Source: Zygnema circumcarinatum (lineage: Eukaryota > Streptophyta > Zygnematophyceae > Zygnematales > Zygnemataceae). From it: a DNA stretch of 64,000 nucleotides. Each line of letters begins with the position of its first letter. Positions within the stretch are counted from its first letter, which is position 1. The DNA is taken from assembly GCA_037447605.1 (NCBI GenBank), contig CM074804.1:773919-837918 (forward strand), read 5' to 3'. The position numbers were made by a program, and so were the translations under genes. The notes beneath the pieces were generated by a model that saw only the letters and a program-made list of their open reading frames with translations, made no database searches and was not told the DNA's origin. This document shows positions 33,467-44,175 of this stretch, in pieces.

Positions 33467-33754
33467 AATCGTCAAACTTGGAAATCCGCATCAAAACAGG
33501 TTCGTACTTCAATTTCTCATTCCTCCCACTTTTATAGTTTTCAGAAAGACAGAAGAGTTGTAGAGGTAAACCGGTAGGAAGAATGGTAGAAGACAGGAGG
33601 AAGAAAAGAAAGAGAGAGAGAGAGCTTTTACCATTTTTTTTTCCTTTTCTTTTTCTTCTTTAATAATGTTTTTGTTTTTTTCCATTATGTGAGTGTCGGC
33701 GTGTGTGTGGCTATGTCTGTATGTTTGTCTGACTGTGCGCATTCTTTTATCTGA

Positions 33755-33835
33755 AAATAGAAAAAAAAAAAACAAAATAATATTACAACAGAAGGCCTAA
33801 TGTTGTAATAATTACATTGTTTTTTTTTTTTTCTC
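33755..33835. repeat. Poly(A)-palindrome-poly(T) hairpin 1
   Basis: A run of 12 A, then TATTACAACA ... TGTTGTAATA around a 10-bp centre containing AGGCCT, then a run of 12-14 T. The imperfect arms extend outward (AACAA...TTGTT). Confidence 0.8.
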
Positions 33836-33887
33836 TGCGAGTGTTTTTGTGTGCGGCAGAATTTGCGTGTGTGATTTTTCTACAAAT

Positions 33888-33961
33888 AAGAAAAAAAAAA
33901 AAAAAGGAAACAAACTACTACACATAGGGCCCTATGTTGTATAGTTTGTTTTTTTTTTTTT
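33888..33961. repeat. Poly(A)-palindrome-poly(T) hairpin 2
   Basis: A run of about 15 A, then AAACAAACTA...ACATAGG, centre GGGCCC, and the matching CCTATGT...TAGTTTGTTT with a run of about 14 T. About 17 of 21 arm positions pair. Confidence 0.8.
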
Positions 33962-34190
33962 CGACTGTGATGATGTTTGTGCGTGTCTCAATTTGCGTGT
34001 TAGACTAAAAAACAAGGGTTTTTATGATTTCTTAGACATTTTCTATTTTCAAGATTTTTAGGAATTTTAAGATTTTTAAGGTTTTACATATTTAGGTTAT
34101 TATTTAGGTTTTTTAGAAATTTTATAGATATTTTAAGCATTTTTAGCGCTTTTACAGTTTTTTTAATCTTTCAGAATTTTTACAGTTTTT

Positions 34191-34450
34191 AGTCAGTCCG
34201 TTAGCTTGTCAGTTTGTCGGGAAGTCTGTCAGTCTGTCCGTTAGTCAGTCGTCTGTCTGTCGGACAGTATGTGTGTCCGTCTGTCAGTCAGTCTGTCGGT
34301 CGTCGGGCAGTCTGCGAGTTAGTCGGTTTGTCGGTCGGTTTGTCGGCCAGTTCGCGTGTCCGTCCGTCAGTCAGTCGGCTAGTCCGCCAGTCCTCTGGAC
34401 TATAAAGACTTTGTCTGTCGGCCAGTCCGCCATTTTAAAAACATCTTACG
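34191..34450. repeat. Direct repeat, right copy
   Basis: Second copy of the 32877-33136 repeat in the same orientation, about 1.3 kb apart start to start. It includes the same CTATAAAGAC. The space between the copies holds the 104-bp array, two hairpins and an AT-rich stretch, but no coding sequence. Confidence 0.85.
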
Positions 34451-34499
34451 TGGAATTAACGATAATATAGAAATTGAAAACATCGATAAACATCAAAAA

Positions 34500-35030
34500 T
34501 TATTGGCAACGTGGCAACACTTGATTGAATAAAATAAGACCCATTTCCTACAAAAAATCAAGAAAACACACAACACCCACGTCGCAATCTCTGACTGGAT
34601 AACACGTATACCACATTCGGTTCCACAATCCAAAAAAAAAAAAAAAAAAAAATTTTTTTTTAAACCACACACAAACTTGACGACAGAATGATGTGTCATT
34701 CTGTCGTCAAGTTTGTGTGTGGTTTTTTTTTGATTTTTTTTCCCATTTTAGGGCTACGTGGCAACACCCGACTGGATAAAAAACATACCCCATATCCTAC
34801 AAACGATCCAAAAAAACACCACAATACCAACGTGGCAATTTCTAACTGGATAAAAGCATAACTGAATAACGTTTCATTTCAACGCTGTCCGTTGAAACGA
34901 AACGTAATTATGAGTACATAAATACGCGATATACCCCATTTTAACCGCATTCGATCCAACGAAGAGTACACCAATCAGGACGCGCGACGTGGCAACGTCA
35001 CACTCGCGGAAATTATACCCCATTTTCATC
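34500..35030. repeat. Degenerate ~78-bp tandem array with ACGTGGCAA boxes
   Basis: Units recur near 34503, 34579, 34750, 34830 and 34985, with a decayed one near 34907. They share (A/C)ACGTGGCAA, CTGGATAAAA and (C/T)ATACCCCATTT. The 171-bp gap between units two and three is one unit plus the 34631-34740 hairpin. Confidence 0.65.
34631..34740. repeat. Poly(A)-palindrome-poly(T) hairpin 3, 30-bp perfect arms
   Basis: Left arm 34662-34691 and right arm 34696-34725 are exact reverse complements around the 4-bp centre TGTG. The outer flanks are a run of ~21 A plus T9 on the left and T runs on the right. Confidence 0.92.
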
Positions 35031-35595
35031 AAAATCATCTTTGACACCTTAATCGAATAATCGTACGGATGAAAACGATGACAAAGCTTTTGCCTACGGC
35101 AACGCAAAAATATAATTACATAGTCAAGCCTCTCAGCGGCAAACTCTTAGCCGACCGGCAGAAGCTGCCGGCTGTTGCGATTCTGGTTTCCAATTTTGAG
35201 ACTTTGTAGGCGCCAGTTTAGGGTTTTCAGTTTTCAGTTTTTTTACCGCCCTGCACCTCTGCGCGCCCGCCTGCAACACCCCCTTATCTAGTTCAATATT
35301 CACACATTTTTTTTTCTCTAACTTGAGAACAAGGAGCAAACCAGACAGACATAACCGTCTTCTTGATTGAATTTTAGATGTATTTTTGTATTGTTTTTCT
35401 TCAAGGCATGCAGACAGACGCTAGGTCGTTAGAACAACGCTTGATATCTTTCCATACTTTTAAGGTTTCCCTCGCATTTTGTAGTTGTGTATTGCTTGCC
35501 GAGGTTCTGCCTTCACAGGACTCCTTATTTTGCAGTAGCATGAAAGCTGCTTATTACTGTTCACACATGCAGCGCTGTACAATGCCGGCAAAGCT

Positions 35596-38500
35596 TCACC
35601 CATCCAAATCTTCATCCTGACTCCACCCTTCCGCCCTTTCTGACGAATTCTCCGCTTCACCAGTCAAACTCCCCTGACGATTGCGGAGAGCCGATTTTTC
35701 CCGATGGACCCGCACTCTATCCAGCTCTCGGCTCAGATTCTCCTGAATCCCAGCATTATGCCCACTGCCTATGAGAAGAAATCGTGAGAGAGAGAGAGCG
35801 AGAGAGGGAGCGAGAGAGAGAGAAAGCGAGAGCGAGAGCGAGCGAGCGAGAGAGAGAGAGAGAGATAGAGAGGGGGGAGGAGGGAGCGGCAGTTTCATAT
35901 GAAGGCACATTGGGGCAACTAACTCAGCATTTTCCATCATCATCCACACGGTGCACCAAAATCCAGGAATAAGTCCTCAACCCGGCATCCCCTTACATAG
36001 AACAAGTATCTCGCACCTGCATCTGCAGCAAGAGCTGCTCCCACCATAAGGACGTCTCCTCCGAAAAAGTAGAAGGCGGCGGCCAATAGGGGCCCCTTCC
36101 GAATGGACACTGGCTGCCCATCAGTTCGTGGCTGAGAGCTGAGCAGAGCTGCTCCGGAGGGCGGGGCCGCCCTCCACTGCTCCCCCTATGCAGGACGGAG
36201 AGAATTAGGACCTGCAGCGTCATCGAAAGGGTATCAGTATCCTACGGAGCTGTAACTACAGATAGACATAAAAAGTTTGTGCCTTAAAGGAGAACTGCCT
36301 TATCCATCAAAAGATCATTCAAGTCAGAGCCATTCAACCCATGGAACCGTGGGTTCGCATGCAACCCATGAGATAAACAATGACCAAACGATCTCTGTCC
36401 AGGGAGCACTGAATTGTGATGAATAGCTTGACTGACCTGCAGAGACACCATAACAACGAGCAAGAGCCCCAAAAGACATCTCCAATGTAGGAGGCTCTTT
36501 GAGGCTTTGAATCCGCTCTCCAGGACAGGCCAAATCTCTATCCGATTGATAAGGCTGCTGATATTGCACCATCGGCCAAATGCTGCAACGTAGCCCACTA
36601 TGCTGTCGGCGAAGGAGGTTCTATGTGCAATCTCTCCCCCGGGACCTGTACATTCTGAGTACAGAGATAGTGTTACTAGTAGTTTGCAGCACAGAAGGAA
36701 CGGTAGACATGATGTCCCAGACCTACAAATAGGATGGTGACGATTGTTGCCTCTCCATTGAATGGCATCCAGATAGGGAGCGTGCTTCTCTGTGACTTAC
36801 TTTCATTGAGAAGTTGTTCTGCTCCATCGCCTGTACATTCTTGTGAACGATCGAATGCACGACTAGAAGGAGACGATGGCAAGTTAGCATCTTCTGTATG
36901 AGCATGCAACTTCTCCTGAGCCTGCAAAGAGACCACAAAGCAATCCCAATCACTCTCGTTTTGTAAACCTTCATTGCAATTCATACACCAATCTCTGAAT
37001 CAAAATTGAAGTGAGATGAAACCCGTAAGCTGCTAAAGAACTGACTCTTCCATGGAACACATTTATTAAGGCCCTATGCCTGCCACAACTGTTCCATACG
37101 TGGCAGAACACTTCATTCACCTAGTAAGGAAGTTTCATGACAGCAGTCCCGCCTGTCAAGATGACCTTCAGAATTGAACACCTTTCTGCAGCCATCAATC
37201 CGTGACCCCCTCCCCTTTGTAGGGTTTGTAGGGTTGAAGCTTACTCGCAGAACCCACTTCCTGCTCCATTCCCGACTTGCTGTCATGCTCTTCCTCTCCA
37301 CCAAAATCTGCCAAAAGAACTTCCGGCTGACTTGGACCTCAGCCGCAATGTGGAGGCGGCAGCTTTGGCCCTCTGAGCCCTCCGTTGGCTCCACATCCCA
37401 CCTGGTCTGCACACACAACTCAGCATCACTATTTGCCATTACGCTGACATCCGCCAGCCAATACATGATCACCTCGACAACATAAGGGCCCCACAACATA
37501 ATTTGAAGACACTCACTGCATCCCTCGCAAGCCAAAATCATCCTCAGAGCAGGGTATAGGCATTCAGCAATGGATAGGTTTATTCCCGCAATTCAATGTT
37601 GTTGATCACAAGACCCAATGGCATGCTTTGGTAAGTAGGCTGTCACTTGTACAGAGTCTAGCCAATAGCTAAAGTGATCAGTTAAGAGTGATAGGCAATA
37701 CAAATCATGCAAAAAGATGGAGCGTTGCCTTACGTGAACGGAGAAGCAGTCCGCGTTTGGAATATCAGCCATAGTCTGCTTTGTTTCCAACATGAGATGG
37801 TCGTTTCTGAACACTCGGACCTGCTGCTGTTGCCGGCACCTGACAGCCCCCGGAGCAAGCGGGATGCTCATGGGATGCTTGAAACTCACATGCCGGATGA
37901 GAGACGATGCTCCGCCAGGCTCCCACGGAGTGCAGCAATATTCTGAACAAAGTAAATATAAAGGAAACAAAACATATATAAAGAGAGAGACAAAATAAAT
38001 ATAAAAGAGATAAAAAAAATATAAGGGAGACAAATAGCAAATATGAAGGCGACATAAGAGTGGGTTCAACAGGCACAATCTTTAAGGTTCTTAGTGTCAC
38101 ATGGTTCTGCAAGAGGCAGCTCAAGTATTCAACAAGCTCCTGAAAATATGCTTAGCCACACACAAGCAGCTGCTTCCATGAAATTGGCTGAAAACTGCTA
38201 AAAAGGCATAGCATATTTTATGTCCACCTACCTAAATCTCCTTCATCCGTATGAAGCTTCTCTGAAAAATCCGACGCATTGGAAAAGAAATGCTCATAGA
38301 AGAGTTTTGTAGAAACCTGCTCAATCACACACAACTTGCCACATGAAAAATGAACAGTCCAAGGCACAAACAATATGGTTCATCCCCTAAGAGTGGTCAA
38401 GCACATAGTCCAAAGACAATTATGACGCATTCTGAATTCACAAACCATTGCCTCTAAGAGTGGACTCACAGGTAATGTGCGCTCTGCAATAGTCTCCATG

Positions 38501-41500
38501 CTGTCCGTTATTGGCGGCGCAACCTCATCACAAGGAAACGCCCATGGTTCGTACTCAACATTGTTCACACACGTGTCTTCAGATGTATCTTTGCATGTAA
38601 CGTCATTTGCCCCTTCAGCAGTATCGTTTGCATTCGCATCCTTTACTTCTCGTGCTACGCTAGTGGAGTTTCTGAAACACCCAGGTATTCACATTTGAAC
38701 CTCTTTTAGATTTCTGAAATGATCCAAGAGCACAATGAGCCTCAGCCCCTCAGTGAGTGCGCTAGTCCTAAAAAACTTCATTGCACAGTCCAGCAAAGTC
38801 AGCTGTTGGTATCTTCCTTTCCAGACTCTACTCAGACTCAAACTTTCTTCCAAATAGCCCCTTCGTAATGACGGGCTTGGCAGCCCTCACGAATGTGTAT
38901 GCCCCGCTAAGTAATAATGGCACGCTACTATCCTTAAGAAACGCTTGCCACCTTCCACAAATGGCCTATAAGGGGAGGGTTCACCGGATAACCACGTAAA
39001 CAGAAAGAAAGTCCACTTACCTTCCAGATCCTTCCAAGCCACTTTCACGTTCAATACTCGCATCACTATTGGATATCAACTGGAGCTCCGAAAGCCCCTC
39101 ACGGCGACGCTTGTCCCATTTCTCTGCCTGCGTAAACAACTGCTTCATTCGGCCTCAAATGCCTCATTCCATTCCTGTTACTCAAGAAACCTTGTAATCT
39201 CACACTCTTGGCAACTTGCATGATACAAAGTTTGGCAGTAGCTTGCCCTTATAGCCCCCGAAGCCTAAGCCTGTCCAGCTCCAACGTCATGCCATGACAT
39301 ACGATCGAGCATAGGATGTAATAATTTCTTGTCATAAAATCGCTTAAGGCTGCACATTATACATTATGAATAAATATCAGGCGCAGGTTGGAGGAGTGCC
39401 TTCATAGAGAGGTGTGACTTACAATGGCCGAATTTATTGGATCCACATCCGGAACTTGATCTTCTAAGCCGGCCCGTGCATGAGCACTCTTTTGTGTCCA
39501 TCCGAAGACTATGAACTTGTACGCCTCCTCACGCATCAAGAAGGATGTAAAGAAGTACTGCAACCATGTCTTTCTATGGACTAGTTAGAACCTGACATAT
39601 GCACTTACATCTACCATCTTTTCCAGGAGTCATTTCTCAAGCAATTAGACATTTTCAGGCACATTAATCTATGATTATTTTTCACGATCAAGACTTCTCT
39701 CCAACTGTAGTCGAAGGACGCTCATTACATTAGCACAAAAGCTGAAGGACGGAAACATATTTTGATTGAAGCCCACCTTCACGCCAACAGCATGCACCTC
39801 GATTGCATTAGGGAACATGTTTGCTGTCTTCGCTCGGTTTACCGCAGTAATGTCAGTCAGTGGAATCACTACCTGTCCAATCAATCCACACAACCATCAT
39901 CCATTGCATGTTTGCATGCTTAACACATCGCAGTCGCTTCCAGATATTCTGGCTACTGAACCGATCATTAAAAAATGCAGTTCCCGGCACAACATTGTAA
40001 ACAATAGCAACTTCAGTCTAAACAGATGGATACACAGGAGCATCCTCAAAGAGGTATTGACTTCGCAGTTCTTGTGAAACTTACTTGCTTCTTATTGCCG
40101 AAGATGTTGGCATAGAAGCCTAGGTGATTTTCAAAGACGTAAAGTTTTCCCTGCTCACACAAGGTATCCAAAGCTTCTAATGAATTGATTAAGCGCCAAA
40201 TCAACAACATGTCAAATATTTTCCAAAACGGAGAGAAGACCTCTATCCCAATAAAACCTAACCTGAAAGTATTATGCAGAGGTAGTTCTCAGCAAGCTAC
40301 TATTTGTGCTAATTGTGCGCTCATAAAATTCGGCATTCAGACCGTCAGTATTGAACAGTATGTGCTCCTTGAGTCTTCTGCCAGAGCAGTTCGCACATTT
40401 ACGGTGTAAGAGAGCGACACCTGCAGGAGCAGAGCTTTAGCCAAAAGAGCACAGTTGAAATCCTCCATGAGCACCTGTCACCAATAATCAGCCCAGATGC
40501 CATCATATTCCATCTCAATAAAATCTACCCTTCAACTTTCTGATACTGCAAACAGGCGAAGATGACAACAAAAAATGGAAGTGCGTACTTTTTGAACAGC
40601 AAAACATTCTAGTTTGTGGCAGATGAAGAATTTGGTTCAGTTCCATAGCATTGAGCTGGGGAGTGTGGCCTTTCTCCAGTCATGAAACTTACCTCTCCAA
40701 CAGGAAGATTAAAAAGTTGTCGAACCTCCTCGCTCTTTGCTGCACGTCATTCCAAAGGCCATGGACTGATTACTCTCTGCACAACTATTCATGCTCACAC
40801 TACAAAACTACAGAAGACAACTCTATAAACCTCGGATAAGTTGACAGAGGACACAAACTAATTATGATCTGCCATGTTTTAAGGGTTTCACTTAAAACCA
40901 AATTTAGCTCCTTCGGCAAACAGGAATGGGTGCAGCGTTTCTAGAAATGATGCTGCGAAAAAAAAATAAAAAACCCCAGTGGATCACGAAGATGTCATAA
41001 ACAGCCGTGGAACTACTGCTCTGGTTCAGCAGTGGTTCCACTACTGTTTATTACTCTATTTTGCAAATGAATCAACCAACAAAGACACTAACTGGTGCCC
41101 TACTAAGTTTTTACCTGAGGTAATGCCCTTGAAACTTTTTACTGGTGCTAGAAGTGATTCCATGAAGTTTAAAACATTGGAGGATTTCTTCTGCTGATTC
41201 TGTTCATCTGCCAACGTTCTGTTGCTTAAAAATAACTCCTCCATCTCTGAAGCAGGCTGTTCAATATTTGCCTCATTCCACGTCCCTCCTTTTTCCCCTT
41301 GCTGCTGCTGCAAGTCTGCCGCTCCACTCTGACCAACAACAGTGTTTCCTTCCATGGAGGTGCCGGTTTTGCCATCTACCGATGCGCTCAATGTCCATGA
41401 ACTCTCTTCAGGAGCTCCTTGAACCACGGCAATGCCCTGTGCAGATTCACCCAAATCCTCTGAGTCTCTGGAAACTGGCTGAACAGCCACACATGAATCG

Positions 41501-42848
41501 ACGTTCTGTACTGTATTCTGCTGCGAGTACGGAATGCTAACCAGAATATCCTCGGATTCTATTGGTGCACCTTCTGCAGGACCTCCCACTACAGCACTAG
41601 AGGAAAGTCTTCCTTCCATCTTATCCACCTCACGGACTGCCATGTTTCCTTCTTCTGGTTTAGGTTCTTCACTCCCACTGCCTGACGCCTCTGCCGCACA
41701 TATCTCTTCTGTCAAAATCAGCTCCAGCTCACATGGAGGAGGTGAAAGTGCAGCCATAAGCAAGGATTCAGCATCCTTCGTTTCGAAAGAAGGGCTCAGT
41801 GATGAGAATTCGTGATGATCCCCGTCATCCGGCACCAATCTGTTAACTGCAAGCACTCCAAAATGAAACTCTAGTCATGATGAACGTTTGAATATCAAGA
41901 AAATCCTGGACACATGTTGAGCAGCAACACCAGTATGTAAAGATTAACGTAGATGGAAACGTAGATATTGCTACTTCCAAAAGATGTGCTAAACCACATC
42001 AAATTGTAAGCAAGGTGCAAATCAAGCTAGGAGTAGCCAAGGGCAACCTTTTTTAGTCCCGGTGTTTTTACTGCCAAGCAGAGAAAGATGCGTTTCAGGC
42101 TCTTGAATGACAAACATAGCATACATAAGTCAAAGTTTACGGATGAACACGTTGGCCACATGAATCATACTCTCACAAGTTGTAGAAAGTTCATTATCTT
42201 GGCTTTCACCATTGCTCGGACGTTTCGTGTCATATTTCCCTACGGAGCCTCCTCCTCCTTCAAAAACTATGTTCGTTTTTCATCTACACTAGCTTGCAGC
42301 TCCACGGCAAACCAAAACGCCATACCGTTCTTCCAGGTCCAAAATCAAGGGTCAAAAAATGGCTTTCGTAATAACTGAGTTGAACTGGGAATTAATGCAT
42401 GCATGTACTTTAAAACGAGCTTAATGAATTTACCTTCAGACAATTGTCGAGACAGTACTGTCTATGTCCTGCATAGAGTGCCGAATCACCTGTTCCTTAC
42501 TCCTGCAGCTCTAAAAAATGGAGTTGTGGCCAGCGACCAGCTCTAAAGGTAACACCAGTTCCTCCTACGGATTAAATCCATCCTTAAGAGGTCATGCATA
42601 GTCTCCAGAAAATTAAAAATCACCATATGCTGCCAATGCTCTTAAGTATTTGAATGCATAAAGAGTTTTGTGAATAATCCAAGCTCCTGGGAGGAGTTCC
42701 AAACAAGCCTTAAAAAAATCAAGTCGTCGCGCGCTTGCTGCTCACACGACTTCAAACCACAACAATTGCTTCCTGTGTCACTCTCTTTCCGCTCACCCGA
42801 AAGTTCCGAAGCAGAGCTTTGAGCTGCCTCGACACCTTCATCTCCCAT
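35596..42848 (-). CDS. VAD1-like GRAM and VASt domain membrane protein
   Basis: Sixteen exons on the minus strand: 42848..42797, 41846..41115, 40739..40693, 40474..40421, 40150..40085, 39872..39777, 39557..39423, 39127..39021, 38671..38470, 38316..38232, 37942..37734, 37406..37245, 36921..36801, 36537..36437, 36211..36017, 35742..35596. They total 2511 nt (836 aa). The N-terminal ~260 residues are acidic and disordered. GRAM domain (about 262-366): KSEEVRQLFNLP, DFNCALLAKALLLQ, YANIFGNKKQVVIPLTDIT, KTANMFPNAIEV, YFFTSFLMREEAY. VASt domain (about 497-649): VSFKHPMSIPL, NDHLMLETKQTMADIPNADC, then RWDVE. A membrane segment, CLLGLLLVVMVSLQVLILSVL (about 710-730), is followed by a short coiled coil. 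VAD1 and the Lam/GRAMD1 family move sterols at ER-plasma membrane contact sites; plant VAD1 restrains cell death. The exon 13/14 junction is the least certain. Confidence 0.9.
35786..35886. repeat. (GA)n-rich microsatellite
   Basis: GA/GCGA repeats inside the last intron of the VAD1-like gene. Confidence 0.92.
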
Positions 42849-44175
42849 CCTGTCCCGCCTCTCCTCGTCCTCCTCCTCCTCCTCCGCCTCCTCCTCCCTC
42901 TCCCTGCCTTCCTCCGCCCCCTCTCTCCCCTCTCTCGCAGGCCCCTCCCTCCCTTGCAGGAGGCGGCCTGAGGCCAACACAAAAAGCACCCTGAGGCCGT
43001 CTTTACAAGAAACCTCCTGTTGGTCCAAAAAGTTCGGATTTTGTATATCGTACGGACATGTACGACATAACCGTCCGTACGCGTCCTGCAAAGGCCATAG
43101 GCTTCGCAGGTTCGCTTTTCAACGGCTCTCGACAAATCCGAGACGGCCACGTAGCCGAACAGAAGCCACTTCTATGGCCAGACCGCGTTAAGCGGGACAC
43201 ATCGCCATAGAAACAGCAGGATCCGCACCGTGCCACGCTGGACTCGTTGCCACTCTGCCACGTGGCGCCACCGGAATTGCCGGGACAGGACATGGCCTTG
43301 TAGGGCTGACGTGGACAGCGCCAGTCTTGGCCTAGAGCCTAGGGCCTAGGGCGGAGATGGGGATGTACAGTATGGGGGGGGGGGGGGGAAGGGGGCACGA
43401 CCGCATGAGGGACTGCGCTTTCCGTACGGATACCGTACCATATGAGGCAGCCGCCGGTGGCAAATCGGACAGGAGTCACAGGACAAGGACTTTTTTGGCT
43501 TGCGCGTCATGTGTGCTTGCTGCTAACAGGTCGAGCACTTGAACAATAATTTTTTTTGGCTGTGCAAAGATAGAAGAGACTTTCAAAACCAGATTCTCGA
43601 TCACATACTGTATACAAATCAGTTTAATCGACGAGTTTGAGAATGAGAAATTACGTCCTAAAGTTCTTGTTTAATATGAATCCTATCCGAAATCAATTGA
43701 ACATCGAACAATTAACTACCGGTCGTGTTCAATTTGAGTTTTCTATGCATCCACAGTTCAACAATTAGCTTTTGGCAAAATCGCAAAGCCGTGGACCCAG
43801 AGGTCCACATGCGTTCAAACTTTGTCCCCCGTGAGGCCGCCTCGTGACACCTACTGTACCCTACGACGATGGTTGCACGAAAAGTCGTACAGTGAAATTG
43901 GGCCGGAGTTAAACCAGATCCCTCAAATTGCCGAATTCTCTCACCTCTGCCCCCTTCCACTCTACCCCCCCTCACTGTCTCTCTCTCCCACCTCCCTCTT
44001 TCTCCCTCTCCCTCACTCTGGCTGCTTACATGGAAGCAACCCCAGCTTCGACTACTTATACACATAACTTCACTGTTCTCTCTTGACTACCTCCATACAA
44101 GCACCACTTTAGAACTCCTTCAAAAAGCACTACCTCTATTGTTCTAGCAAGAGCAAAAGGTAGAGATCATCTATA
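42849..44175. promoter_or_regulatory. VAD1-like upstream region / PAA1 3' flank
   Basis: About 1.3 kb. Near 42840-42960 it is CT-rich (the VAD1-like 5' UTR). CGTACGGAC and GTCCGTACG form an inverted pair at 43049-43081. TGCCACGTGGCG sits at 43257, and a poly(G) run with an AAGGGGG tail at 43373-43395. CT-rich sequence at 43960-44020 probably lies in the PAA1 3' flank. No coding exon recognised. Confidence 0.5.

Noticed and set aside
32877-34450. CRISPR array or phage-like direct repeats
   Set aside because: The repeats are long, only two, with tandem arrays between them, in clearly eukaryotic DNA.
42642-43150. Minus-strand Glu/Arg-rich frames upstream of the VAD1-like gene
   Set aside because: Only the 52-nt piece 42848..42797 fits the splice phase of the next exon; the rest is CT-rich leader or intron.
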